A stretch of 64,000 nucleotides of DNA from assembly GCA_963814875.1 (NCBI GenBank), contig CAWFFJ010000010.1, forward strand, positions 1-64,000, written 5' to 3'. This document shows positions 51,653 through 60,168 of the stretch, in pieces. The notes beneath the pieces are model-generated. The model worked only from the letters and a program-made list of their open reading frames with translations, searched no databases and was not told the origin of the DNA. The position numbers and the translations under genes are program-made. How positions within the stretch are numbered: the first letter of the stretch is position 1; every line of letters begins with the position of its first letter. The stretch is from CAVSIS01 sp963814875 (GTDB taxonomy: Bacteria; Acidobacteriota; Thermoanaerobaculia; Thermoanaerobaculales; Sulfomarinibacteraceae).

Positions 51653-52078
51653 ATGCCAGCTAACCCACCGGAAGGCATGCCGCGGATCACCCCCTACCTG
51701 CTGTACGAGAACCTGGCCGGCGCGCTCACGTGGCTCGCGACCGCGTTCGGCCTCAGCGAGCGCCTGCGCATGGCGGGCCCGGACGGCAGGCCCACCCACG
51801 CTGAGATGGTCCTCGCCGACGGCGTGGTCATGATGGGCCACCCAGGTCCCGACTACTCGAGCCCGAAGCGGCACGGCCACGTTTGTCAACTCATCTACGT
51901 CTACGTTGACGATGTCGACGGCCACTTCGAGCGCGCCAAGGCCGCCGGCGCACACATCCTCGCCGGGCCCGAGGACAAGCCCTACGGCGACCGGGTCTAC
52001 TCGGCGGAAGACCTCGAGGGCCACCGCTGGTTCTTCGCCCAGCACGTCCGTGACGTGGATCTGCACCCGGTCGGGTAG
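51653..52078 (+). CDS. VOC (glyoxalase/bleomycin-resistance) family protein
   Basis: A 141-residue cytoplasmic protein of the VOC superfamily, a paired beta-alpha-beta-beta-beta fold binding a metal. ITPYLLYENLAGALTWLATA, HAEMVLADGVVMMGHPG, VYVDDVDGHFERAKAAGAHI and YSAEDLEGHRWFFAQ are typical of PhnB/YdeM-like members. The substrate is unknown. RBS AAAGGAG. This gene is intact although its neighbours on both sides are frameshifted. A G13 run lies upstream. Confidence 0.88.
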   Translation: MPANPPEGMPRITPYLLYENLAGALTWLATAFGLSERLRMAGPDGRPTHAEMVLADGVVMMGHPGPDYSSPKRHGHVCQLIYVYVDDVDGHFERAKAAGAHILAGPEDKPYGDRVYSAEDLEGHRWFFAQHVRDVDLHPVG

Positions 52079-52089
52079 CGGGGCCGCGC

Positions 52090-53165
52090 CGCACGCGGGT
52101 GGCCGCCGTCATGGCGCGGCCGGATCCGCCGAGCCGCGACGGACCCGAGCGCCGCCAGCGACGCGAACCCGGCCCCGGCGGCGAACGTGACCGGGGACCG
52201 CCGAAGACGCTCCACAGCGCGCCCGCGAGGCGCTCGCCACGAGCAGCGAGCCGCCCGACCAGGTTGAAGATCGAAGGCGGTGCCGGGCAGCTCGACCGGG
52301 CTCGGCGACGAGCTTCGCGAACAGGCCCTGGGTCAGGCCCATGTGCAGGCCCCACAGCGAGGCTCCGACGAGGGTGGCCGCGGGCGAGCCGGCTGGCCGG
52401 GATCCGCTCCAGGAGCGCACGAGGACCGGCGACGAGGACGAGCGCGTCGAGAGGTCTGCGCGGGGCGATCAGCACCGGGGGAACCCGGGCCAGGGAGATC
52501 GCCCCGGCCGCAAGGAGGGCCTCGCTGAAGCGGGCGAGGGTGAAGACCGCACCGAGCAGGACCACGAGCCAGTAGCGGCCCGGCAGGCGCCTGAGATCGG
52601 CGCGTGTCAGCGGAGGCCGTCCGCCGGGGCCGTCCGCTGGGCGCTCTGGCTCGCGCACAACGGCGACGAGCAGGGCGACCGCGAGGAACCCGGGCACGAC
52701 CGCGATCCAGAGCACTTTCCGGATGTCGTCCGCGAGGACGGCGAGCGCCGCCAGGGCGAGCAGCGGTCCGAGAAACCCACCCACCGAGTCGAGCGACTGG
52801 CGCAGCCCGAACGCGGCGCCGCGCAGGTCCTGCGGGGCGATCTCCGCCACCAGTGCGTCGCGCGGCGCACCGCGGATGCCTTTGCCGATGCGGTCCACGA
52901 AACGGGCCCCGAAAACCCACCCGATGGTGGTCGCGAGCGGGAACACCGGCTTGGTCGCGGCGGCGAGCCCGTAGCCGAGCACCGCGAGCAGCTTGCGCTT
53001 CCCGAGGATGTCGCTGAGCGCGCCCGAAAACACCTTCGTGATTGCGGCGGTTGCCTCCGCCACACCCTCGATCAGTCCGATGGTCACCATCGACGCCCCG
53101 AGCACCGACGCCATGAACACCGGCAGCAGGCTGTGGATGAGCTCCGAAGAAGTGTCCATGAGCAT
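52090..53165 (-). pseudogene. Major facilitator superfamily transporter with a frameshifted C-terminal third
   Basis: The first two thirds read well: LIHSLLPVFMASVLGASMVT, GALSDILGKRKLLAVLGYGL, GARFVDRIGKGIRGAPRDAL, LRQSLDSVGGFLGPLLALAA, about six to seven membrane segments with the MFS loop motif. After ARVPPVLIA (near 52470) the frame breaks. Later pieces appear in other frames: LVGASLWGLHMGLTQGLFAK, SIFNLVGRLA, AGAGFASLAALGS. The start is not clear; the frame is open upstream to 53432 and conservation begins near 53190. It is either a recent pseudogene or indel-rich sequence; relatives are multidrug-type efflux pumps. Confidence 0.75.
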
Positions 53166-53260
53166 GAAGCCCAGCGCCCAGATGCCGAAGGGCAGTGCCC
53201 GGAACGGGCGCCGCCGTCGGCTCTCCTCCCGAGGCGCTGTGAGAGACAGCGCGATGTGGC

Positions 53261-53494
53261 TCAGGATCGCGTACGGCAGGCCCCAGCGCAGAACAGCCAG
53301 CCGAACCCCAGCGCCAGCACGCCCGTCGCCCATACGCCGGCGACGAGGAGCGGACGATGCAGGAGCGGCAAGACTCGATCCGCCTGTGCAATCAGGAACC
53401 CTGCTGCCGATCCGACGAGGGCAACCGCCCACACCTGCTCCTCGTAGGCGCGGCCCATTCGGTCCATGTAGAAAGAGAGCATCTCAGCGTTCAT
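53261..53494 (-). CDS. Small membrane protein, possibly frameshifted at its end
   Basis: A 77-residue protein with two hydrophobic segments (VWAVALVGSAAGFLIAQA; LLVAGVWATGVLALGFGWLF) and a cytoplasmic start MNAEMLSFYMDRMGRAYEEQ. Hydrophobic coding-like sequence continues in another frame (LRWGLPYAILSHIALSLTA), so the natural protein may be longer. RBS GGGAGGTG. Not recognised. Confidence 0.5.
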   Translation of the reverse strand: MNAEMLSFYMDRMGRAYEEQVWAVALVGSAAGFLIAQADRVLPLLHRPLLVAGVWATGVLALGFGWLFCAGACRTRS

Positions 53495-53642
53495 CGCTTC
53501 ACCTCCCTCGGCGACGTCGTGGTCCGGATGGCAGTTCTGGGCCTCGGCCTCACTCAGCGAACCCTCTCGACCAACACGTCGACCGCGTGCGCAGCACCAG
53601 GGCGACGCGACGCCGGGTCTCAGCTGTGGGCAAGGACGCCTC

Positions 53643-54074
53643 CTACTCCACCCGCACGTACAGGACGAACGGTCCTGCGTTGCCGACGAGCAGACTCCGC
53701 AGAGCTTCAAGATAGATCTTGAGCTCTTCCGGGGGAATCTCGCTCGGCATGCCCTCCGCGTGCGCCCACCGCGTGCCGATGCCCTCAACCTCGTCTGAGC
53801 CCAAGCTTGCGATCGCCGACGTGAGCTCCTCCGGGAAAGCGATGACCCACGGGCTCTCCTGGCTCTCGCCCGCGAGCAACGAGAAGCCTTGGATCACCGT
53901 GTCGTAGCTTCCGACGCCCAGCACCTCGCCGAGCCGCGCAAGCTGGATCGGCCCCAGCAACCTCGCTCGGAGATGGGGCGACGTCGTCCACGGGTCTTGT
54001 GACCACAGCAGGTCCCAGGGTGACGTGCCGGCGACCGAGAAGATGTCCGTCGCGGCGTCGATCGTGACGGTCAT
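53643..54074 (-). CDS. Hypothetical protein coupled to a GFA-type gene
   Basis: A 143-residue acidic, soluble protein without signal peptide or Cys clusters. Helical N-terminus (SPWDLLWSQDPW, LRARLLGPIQLARLGEVLG) and mixed middle (WVIAFPEELTSAIASLG). I recognise no family. Its ATG overlaps the stop of the GFA-type gene 54071-54595 in ATGA, so the two proteins are made together and may work together. An ORF extending into the GFA gene in another frame is a shadow. Confidence 0.6.
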   Translation of the reverse strand: MTVTIDAATDIFSVAGTSPWDLLWSQDPWTTSPHLRARLLGPIQLARLGEVLGVGSYDTVIQGFSLLAGESQESPWVIAFPEELTSAIASLGSDEVEGIGTRWAHAEGMPSEIPPEELKIYLEALRSLLVGNAGPFVLYVRVE

Positions 54075-54595
54075 CGCTTCCCGAGCCCGGCCCGCTCCCG
54101 GTAGGTCTTGATCGCGGGCAGCAGGACGCGCCATCGGTTGAGGCTCTCGGCGGGCCACTGCGCCTCGCGGTCGTAGTACTCCGGAACCGCGGGCGTGTGG
54201 GTCGGGATCACCACCCACGGCTGCTTCGACGCGGTGAAGATGTGGATGTCTGGCGGCAGGTGGTCCGGCTGGTCGAGCGTCCCGACGCGGACGAACTTCA
54301 GCACCGGGCCGGCGCCCGCGTAGTGGCTCCACAGGGCGATGCGGCACCTCGGGCAGCGGGCGATCTTCTGCCCGCGCCCGCTCTCGGACGGCGTGTCCAC
54401 GACCTCGGGCTCGCCGGCAACGAGGCTCACCCGGTCGGCCTCGATCATCGCGTTGAGGGCGAACGACGAGCCGGCCTCGCGCTGGCACCACCGGCAGTGG
54501 CAGCAGTGGACGAAGAGCGGGCGGGTCTCCATCCGGTAGCGGACGAAGCGGCAATCGCAGCCGCCCTCGAGGGGAAACGGATCGGGTAATGACAT
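54071..54595 (-). CDS. GFA-type zinc protein, copy 2
   Basis: A 174-residue zinc protein of the Gfa/CENP-V family. Zinc residues are in GCDCRFVRY, HCCHCRWCQRE and RCPRCRIALW. It is longer than copy 1 (51029-51457) because of a C-terminal extension (PWVVIPTHTPAVPEYYDREA, then YRERAGLGKR). No reaction can be assigned. RBS GGGAGGACGTC. Coupled by ATGA to the downstream hypothetical gene. Confidence 0.84.
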   Translation of the reverse strand: MSLPDPFPLEGGCDCRFVRYRMETRPLFVHCCHCRWCQREAGSSFALNAMIEADRVSLVAGEPEVVDTPSESGRGQKIARCPRCRIALWSHYAGAGPVLKFVRVGTLDQPDHLPPDIHIFTASKQPWVVIPTHTPAVPEYYDREAQWPAESLNRWRVLLPAIKTYRERAGLGKR

Positions 54596-54663
54596 GCTGA
54601 CGTCCTCCCGTGGATGCGTCGACTCAGAGTGATGCGTGTGGTCACATTGTCGCTCAGCAACGG

Positions 54664-54915
54664 TCACTTCAGGTGATTTCCGGCTCGGATCGAGCCCACC
54701 TCCCGTCGCCCGGCCCGTTCACTCGCCCACCGCCGGGGGAATGCGGCCACGACGATGCAGACCACGCCCATCACGACGGCGAGCCAGCCCACTGCGGGCG
54801 TGATGCCGGTCAGGGATCGTGCAGACAGCGCAGTCTGAATGAGCTTGAGGCCCGAGAAGAACGAGCCGAGGCCGATCAGGGCGGTAACGATTCGTGGACG
54901 AGAGGTCGAGCGCAT
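54664..54915 (-). CDS. Small two-helix membrane protein
   Basis: An 83-residue protein with two hydrophobic segments (IVTALIGLGSFFSGLKLIQT; VGWLAVVMGVVCIVVAAF) and a charged tail. No family recognised and no strong RBS. It lies 68 bp before the GFA-type gene in the same direction. Moderate support only. Confidence 0.45.
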   Translation of the reverse strand: MRSTSRPRIVTALIGLGSFFSGLKLIQTALSARSLTGITPAVGWLAVVMGVVCIVVAAFPRRWASERAGRREVGSIRAGNHLK

Positions 54916-55035
54916 GCGGCCGACTCCATTCGATGGACCGGCGGGACGCACATCATGTCGGGCCGCCGTCGTGATCGGAGGGCGAGCCGCGGCGCCTCGT
55001 GGTCGTGGCTGCGAACCAGGCGCGGTGCGGCGGGC

Positions 55036-55734
55036 CTACTTCCCCGCCTTCTTGCGCGCCTTGTCGAGCGCGACGCGCAGCTCCCGGGCAACCTCGTAGG
55101 ACCACCTCTGGATGTCCGCGTAGACGGTGGCGGAGGTCATGGGAGCCGGGTTGACGCCGACCATCCGGCTCTGCGGCTGGATGCGGCGCCGCTCGCCGGC
55201 GCGCGCCAGGATCACCCCGGTCTCGGCGTCGATGAGCTCGAACACGATCGTCGCGTCGCCGACCGACGCCAGGTAGACGTTGGTGTACCCGAGCGTGCTC
55301 GGGGGGACGTCGGAGGTGATGTCGAGCATCATCGGCCGGACGATCAGGGTGTTCGGCCCCGGCTGGTCGACGATCTCGAACTCCTTGCTGCGAGCGAGTT
55401 GCTTGACGAGGGCGTCGTCGACGATCTCCTCGAACTTCTGCTTGTCATCGTCGGGGATCGAGTAGGGTCCCTCCGTGTCGCTCAGGCTCACGCTGGTCGG
55501 CACGGAGCTCGGGGTCTTGCCGACATCGCGGAACTGGAAGACCGTCTTCCACAGGAGGAGCTTGGTGTAGTGGGAGAGGTCCACGCCGGGTCGCACCCAC
55601 GTTGCCGCGTAGCGGCCCTTGGTCTGGACCAGCTCGTCCTCACCCGTGACCTTGGGCGCCGGGGTTGTCTCCTGGGCCGCGGCCAGTCCCGCCATCAGGG
55701 TCGCCATCATCAAGATCGGGAGTGTCTTTCTCAT
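55036..55734 (-). CDS. Exported DUF3313-like protein
   Basis: A 232-residue exported protein. Signal peptide about 1-20 (MAGLAAAQ). The mature part, YAATWVRPGVDLSHYTKLLLW through EIVDQPGPNTLIVRPMMLDI to AGERRRIQPQSRM, follows the DUF3313 pattern, a periplasmic or outer-membrane lipoprotein-like family of unknown role, although no lipobox Cys is present here. RBS GGAGG. It stands alone between a small membrane protein gene and a degraded region. Confidence 0.72.
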   Translation of the reverse strand: MRKTLPILMMATLMAGLAAAQETTPAPKVTGEDELVQTKGRYAATWVRPGVDLSHYTKLLLWKTVFQFRDVGKTPSSVPTSVSLSDTEGPYSIPDDDKQKFEEIVDDALVKQLARSKEFEIVDQPGPNTLIVRPMMLDITSDVPPSTLGYTNVYLASVGDATIVFELIDAETGVILARAGERRRIQPQSRMVGVNPAPMTSATVYADIQRWSYEVARELRVALDKARKKAGK

Positions 55735-56059
55735 CTTCGAGCCTCCTGGGGCACCGTGGCGTCAGTCCCCTCGATCAACAAACCGGTTGTTTGGAGTATT
55801 GCGCACCACGGAGGTTGGCAAGGCCTCTGCAGTGTCGCCGACGTTCATCACGAGGGCGGAGCCGACTCTCGGAGTGCGGGCGCGCCTGAACGGCATGCGT
55901 TCAGTCGACGATGAACAGCGTCGCCCCGACCTCCGTGGAGGAGCGGTGGGGCTCCGCGCGCGGCGTCCCGCCGGGAGAGCGGGTGGCCCTTTGCCAGCCC
56001 CCGCCCTCTGCGACCCCCCTGGCGAGGGCCACGTGCAGCTCTCTCCGGCGTGGTGTTGC

Positions 56060-56158
56060 CACATCGTGGGCATGGACTACGTGAGTTGCTCTCCCTTCCG
56101 CGTGCCGATCGCGCACCTCGCCGCCGCCCAGGCGCAGATCACGCACCCGCGGAAGTAG
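56060..56158 (+). pseudogene. 3'-terminal remnant of pyruvate, phosphate dikinase
   Basis: The last 32 codons of a frame read HIVGMDYVSCSPFRVPIA and HLAAAQAQ, which matches the conserved C-terminus of pyruvate, phosphate dikinase (GxDYVSCSPFRVPxARLAAAQA). No upstream dikinase sequence is recognisable; 55735-56059 shows no gene. It ends in TAG and is followed by a strong hairpin. This looks like the tail of a deleted ppdK gene with its terminator. Confidence 0.7.
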
Positions 56159-56180
56159 CCCGATCCGGACCAACGGACTC

Positions 56181-56209
56181 GCGGCCCGTCCTCGCCGAGG
56201 ACGGGCCGC
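56181..56209 (+). terminator. Hairpin after the ppdK remnant
   Basis: GCGGCCCGTCCTCG and CGAGGACGGGCCGC are perfect complements separated by one base (effective loop about seven bases). It lies 22 bp after the remnant stop codon. Confidence 0.7.
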
Positions 56210-56373
56210 TGTGCGTTCGGCTACGGTGGCGCACTGGTGCAAGACGAGACGGTCTCAAGACGACGTGCCTCACCTCTGGCGCTGCTCCGGTGCGGCCGGG
56301 AATCCCCGGAGGTCGATGCGGGTTTTGATCTCGGTCAAGACAGACGACGTCTCTTCCTCGAAAGGACAAAACC

Positions 56374-56865
56374 ATGAAGAGCCTGTCACGCGCTTCGATC
56401 GTCGCCCTGGGCCTTTTGTTCTTTTCGGGAATCGCAAACGCCGCCGACAAGGCGACCGGCAGTCTCGAGTACAAGGGGCACAGCGCCGAGTTCAAGTACG
56501 CGTGGCTCGTGACGGGACCCAGCGACTTCGAACCCGGCACGACGGTCCGCCGGCTTGTCCTTTCCTCGACCGACATCGGCGCCAAGCTGAAGTCGTGCGC
56601 GACGTTTTCGTGCACTGATGGCGTCGTGACGGAAGGCATGACGGCCGATTTCACCGGCGGTCCGCGGATCGAGTACTGGGTGGTGATGAACGGCCAGAAG
56701 ATCCAGTACTCGGGGACGGCGATGCCTGATACGTTCACCGCGAGCGCCGATGATCCGGGACACCTCGCGGGCACGCTCGCAATCGATGACACGGCAGCGG
56801 GCGGCCCGAAGCTCACCGCTGTGTTCGACGTCACGGTGCTGAAGGGCTTCAAGCTCGCGCGCTGA
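56374..56865 (+). CDS. Small exported protein of unknown function
   Basis: A 163-residue exported protein. Signal peptide about 1-23 (GIANAAD). The mature part is beta-rich with one Cys pair (KSCATFSC) that probably forms a disulfide (LEYKGHSAEFKYAWLVTG, IEYWVVMNGQKIQYSG, PKLTAVFDVTVLKGFKLAR). I recognise no family. RBS GAAAGGAC. No neighbour in the same direction nearby; the diguanylate cyclase gene starts 121 bp later. Confidence 0.7.
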   Translation: MKSLSRASIVALGLLFFSGIANAADKATGSLEYKGHSAEFKYAWLVTGPSDFEPGTTVRRLVLSSTDIGAKLKSCATFSCTDGVVTEGMTADFTGGPRIEYWVVMNGQKIQYSGTAMPDTFTASADDPGHLAGTLAIDDTAAGGPKLTAVFDVTVLKGFKLAR

Positions 56866-56986
56866 CCGTCGTCCAGCTCATCCGCTGCCCGGCCGACCTG
56901 CGCCGCCAGATCGAAGTGACCGGTGCCACCGTTCGTCCGCCTGCACAGGTTGCACGAGACGAGGTAGTTGCGCCAACATGTGAGCA

Positions 56987-58168
56987 GTGGACACGGTTCT
57001 GTTGGCAGTTGCCGGGGTGGGTCTCTTTGGGTGGCTCGCTCTGGCTGTCGTGCTGCTGTGGCGTCGGCGCCCTCAGGAGCAACCCGGCGTGCGGCGGGCT
57101 ACCGAGAACGGTCAGCTGCGCCGGCTCGACCACGAGCTGCGGGCAGCCAGAGACTTCGTCCAGCTCTTACCCGAAGCCCTGACCACACTCCGGCTGCTGG
57201 GGGACGTCCGCGCGGTTCCGCCGACCCTGCTCCAGATCATGGTCCGCACCTTTGGTGCCGACGACGCGCTGGTTGCTATCCGGCGTCAGCCCACCCTCGT
57301 CGGACCGAACCGCGTATGGCGGTTCGTGGTCTCGGCGACCACCGGCGGCGCCCCGCCGCTCGGAGCCGAGATCGCCGACGGCGAAGGGCACGTCGGGCTG
57401 GTGGCGCGGCGTCAGGTCGGGCTCGGCAGGGAGCAGTACCTCCAGCTCGCCACGGCGGCGACGGTGGCCCGCAGCCCGGTCTTCGACGCCGCGGCACCAA
57501 TGGTGATCGACGATCAGACCATCGGGGTGCTGGCCTTCGCCCGGCCGGCTCGCCACCACCGCCTCGAGCTCGAGATGCTGCAGGTCATCGCCCACCTTGG
57601 CGCCCTCACGTGGTACCGCGTCCAGAGCCTGCGTTCGGTCCAGGTGACCGCGGAGCAGGACGGGCTGACCGGGATGCTCAACAAGCGCGCGATCAGCGAG
57701 CGCCTCGGCGAGGAGGTCCATCGCGCCCGCACGTCACGGGAGCCGCTGTCGATCTTCCTGTTCGACATCGACCACTTCAAGCACTTCAACGACACCAATG
57801 GCCACCTCGCCGGCGACCAGGCGCTGCGGACGCTCGCCCGGGTGGTCGGGGAGAGTCTCCGCTCCGACGGATACCTCGGGAGGTTCGGGGGCGAGGAGTT
57901 CCTCGTCCTGCTCCCCGGACAGTCCCGGGCGCAGGCGCTGCTCGTTGCCGAGCGGCTGCGGCGCCGGATCGCGGACCACCCGTTTGAGCACGGCGGAGGA
58001 CAACCCGGCGGCCGGCTGACCGTCAGTGGCGGCGTGGCGTGCTTTCCCGACGACGCCGACGACGCGGCCGGCCTGCTGCTCGCAGCCGATGTGGCGCTCT
58101 ACCGGGTCAAGGCCGCCGGGCGCGATCGGGTGCTCGGCGCCGACACCCGCCTCTCGAGTGGCGGTTGA
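56987..58168 (+). CDS. GGDEF-domain diguanylate cyclase with GAF-like sensor
   Basis: A 393-residue inner-membrane protein. One N-terminal transmembrane helix (LAVAGVGLFGWLALAVVLLW), a GAF-like domain (about 75-210; PPTLLQIMVRTFGADDALV) and a GGDEF domain (about 220-385). The active site reads FGGEEF from residue 300, and DQDGLTGMLNKRA- and FDIDHFKHFND-like motifs are intact (here AEQDGLTGMLNKR), so cyclic di-GMP synthesis is expected. The inhibitory RxxD site is not intact (RSDG). The GTG start is uncertain and has no strong RBS. Confidence 0.9.
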   Translation: MDTVLLAVAGVGLFGWLALAVVLLWRRRPQEQPGVRRATENGQLRRLDHELRAARDFVQLLPEALTTLRLLGDVRAVPPTLLQIMVRTFGADDALVAIRRQPTLVGPNRVWRFVVSATTGGAPPLGAEIADGEGHVGLVARRQVGLGREQYLQLATAATVARSPVFDAAAPMVIDDQTIGVLAFARPARHHRLELEMLQVIAHLGALTWYRVQSLRSVQVTAEQDGLTGMLNKRAISERLGEEVHRARTSREPLSIFLFDIDHFKHFNDTNGHLAGDQALRTLARVVGESLRSDGYLGRFGGEEFLVLLPGQSRAQALLVAERLRRRIADHPFEHGGGQPGGRLTVSGGVACFPDDADDAAGLLLAADVALYRVKAAGRDRVLGADTRLSSGG

Positions 58169-58207
58169 ACAGGCCCCCTCTCATCCGGTTCAGACGGGTC
58201 TGCCGGC

Positions 58208-58585
58208 TTACTGCGATTCCGGTGCGACACCCAGCTTCCGGATGCGCTGAGCGATTCGGGACTCCGCCAGGTAGTCCTTGCGGGGCGGTGAGAACACCTC
58301 GATAACCACCACGTCCTCGAGCGCGGTCGCGCCGTGGACCACGCCGCTCGCGAGGTTCCAGCTGTCGCCCGGGGCGGCGACGGTTGCGACCCCTTCGACC
58401 TCGAACCGGAGCCGGCCCGACACCAGGTAACCGGTCTGCTCGGAGGGGTGCTGATGCGCGGGAATCACCGCCCCGGCGTCGATCTGGAACTCGCCCATCA
58501 GCGTGCGCTCGCCGTGGACGAGGGTCCTGAGCCGGACACCGGGAAGCAGCTCGCGGTAACCGTCGGCAGTTGCAGTGGTGAACAT
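58208..58585 (-). CDS. Cupin-domain protein
   Basis: A 125-residue single-domain cupin. Metal ligands lie in IPAHQHPSEQTGYLVSGRLR (motif 1) and DSWNLASGVVHGA (motif 2), giving His residues for a metal site. Small cupins bind sugars, amino-acid derivatives or act as isomerases; no substrate is evident. ATG 58585 sits after GGAGGTGGGG. It ends the run of minus-strand genes that starts with the APC permease, 42 bp after the methyltransferase gene, so it may share that transcript. Confidence 0.85.
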   Translation of the reverse strand: MFTTATADGYRELLPGVRLRTLVHGERTLMGEFQIDAGAVIPAHQHPSEQTGYLVSGRLRFEVEGVATVAAPGDSWNLASGVVHGATALEDVVVIEVFSPPRKDYLAESRIAQRIRKLGVAPESQ

Positions 58586-58627
58586 CCCCACCTCCCCCAG
58601 GATCTACGATGCCGCCGAGCGACGGTT

Positions 58628-59518
58628 CTAGGACGCCGCTGTGCGCCGCCGGTCGACCATCCGGCGCAGGGCGCGGATGTGGTCCGGCGTGGTGCCGCAG
58701 CAGCCGCCGATCACCGCGACGCCGAGCTCGAGCAGGCGCTCGCAGCCGGCGGCGAATGACTCGGGACCCTCGGGGTAGACGACCTCGTTCCCGCGGATCT
58801 TCGGCAGCCCGGCGTTGGCCTGGATCAGCACCGGAAGCGGCGAGGCGCTCCGCATCACCTCGGCGATCCCGATCATCTGTTCGACGCCGTGGCCGCAGTT
58901 GGAGCCCACCACGTCCGCGCCGGCCTCGGCGAGGCCCACGGCGGCGCGCTCCCCGGAGACCCCCATCACGGTGAAGTAGCCGCGCGGCGTGGCGTCGAAG
59001 GTCATGCTGGCCATCACCGGCACACCCGGCGCGACCTCCCGTGCGGCCCGCACGGCGCGGGTCGCCTCCTCCATGTCGATCATGGTCTCGATGCAGATCA
59101 CGTCGGCGCCGCCTTCAACCAGCGCCGCGATCTGGCGCCGGAAGCCGTCCTCGACCTCGCCGGGATCGGCGTCTCCCAGGGGAGCGAGCAGCCGGCCGCA
59201 CGGCCCCACCGAGCCCGAGACCAGCGCGCGCCCGGCGGCGAGGGGGCGCAGCAGCGCCGCCGCCTCCCGGTTGACCTCCTCGACCCGGCCCGCGAGCCCG
59301 CCGTGCGCGAGGCGCAGCGGCGAGCCGCCGAAGGTGTTGGTGGTGAGAAGCTCCGCCCCTGCCTCGAGGTAGAGCACCGCAATCTCGGCGATCAGCTCGG
59401 GGCGCTCCAGGACCAGGGTCTCCGGCGCCCGCCCGGGCGCCAGGCCGCGGGCCATCAGCAGCGTGCCCCAGCCCCCATCTCCTACCACCACCTCGCCGCG
59501 GGCGAATCGGCTCAGCAT
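58628..59518 (-). CDS. Homocysteine S-methyltransferase family protein
   Basis: A 296-residue zinc methyltransferase barrel. Zinc cysteines are in GSNCGHG and GGCCGTTPDH; GDGGWGTLLMARGL is the typical family start, and TNTFGGSPLRL the homocysteine loop. It would transfer a methyl group to homocysteine, giving methionine. Placed directly after a corrinoid protein gene (7-bp overlap), the methyl donor is probably that corrinoid protein, as in the N-terminal half of MetH. No B12 or folate domain is fused. Confidence 0.88.
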   Translation of the reverse strand: MLSRFARGEVVVGDGGWGTLLMARGLAPGRAPETLVLERPELIAEIAVLYLEAGAELLTTNTFGGSPLRLAHGGLAGRVEEVNREAAALLRPLAAGRALVSGSVGPCGRLLAPLGDADPGEVEDGFRRQIAALVEGGADVICIETMIDMEEATRAVRAAREVAPGVPVMASMTFDATPRGYFTVMGVSGERAAVGLAEAGADVVGSNCGHGVEQMIGIAEVMRSASPLPVLIQANAGLPKIRGNEVVYPEGPESFAAGCERLLELGVAVIGGCCGTTPDHIRALRRMVDRRRTAAS

Positions 59519-60156
59519 CCGTCCGCCTCGAGCATCGCGCGCACCTGGTCGACCGCGCGCGAGGCGTCCGTGCCGTAGCCGTCGGCGCCGATCGAGCGCG
59601 CGTACTCCGCGGTTACCGGCGCCCCTCCCACGATCACCTTGAGCCGCCGGGCCGGGTCCAGCTCCCGAACCGCCCGCACCACCTCGGCCATCGCCGGCAT
59701 GGTGGTGGTGAGCAGTGCCGAGACGCCGATCACCGACGCGCCGCTTTCAATCGCCGCCTCGGCGAACCGCGCCGGAGGCACGTCGACCCCGAGGTCGACC
59801 ACCTCGTAGCCCGCACCCCGGAGCATGATCCCGACCAGGTTCTTGCCGATGTCGTGCTGGTCTCCGGCCACGGTCCCCAGCACCACCCGACCCCGCATCG
59901 CCGTCCGTTCGCCGGCCAGCAGCGGCTCGAGGGGATCGAGCCCGGCGTACATCGCCCGCGCCGCCAGCAGCACGTCGGGGAGGAAGATCTCGTGCTCCCG
60001 AAAGCGCCTGCCCACCACCGCCATCCCGGCCAGCAGGCCGTGGTCGAGAACCGTCGCGGCCGCCGTCCCTGCGGCGATCGCGTCGTCGACCAGACGCCGA
60101 ACGGTCTCGTGCTCCCCGCGTTCGAGCGCCTCGGCGATCTCTTGCAGCTGGTCCAC
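59512..60156 (-). CDS. Corrinoid methyl-carrier protein (MtaC/MttC/MetH B12-binding type)
   Basis: A 214-residue two-domain protein. A helical cap (1-85; LDHGLLAGMAVVGRRFREHE, FLPDVLLAARAM) precedes a Rossmann B12-binding domain with the lower-ligand motif DQHDIGKN (near 98) and GVSALLTTTM. It would carry a methyl group on the cobalt between the MttB-type enzyme and the homocysteine methyltransferase. It lies 12 bp after the activation-domain gene and overlaps the next gene by 7 bp. Confidence 0.94.
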   Translation of the reverse strand: MDQLQEIAEALERGEHETVRRLVDDAIAAGTAAATVLDHGLLAGMAVVGRRFREHEIFLPDVLLAARAMYAGLDPLEPLLAGERTAMRGRVVLGTVAGDQHDIGKNLVGIMLRGAGYEVVDLGVDVPPARFAEAAIESGASVIGVSALLTTTMPAMAEVVRAVRELDPARRLKVIVGGAPVTAEYARSIGADGYGTDASRAVDQVRAMLEADGC

Positions 60157-60168
60157 AGGCCCACTCCG

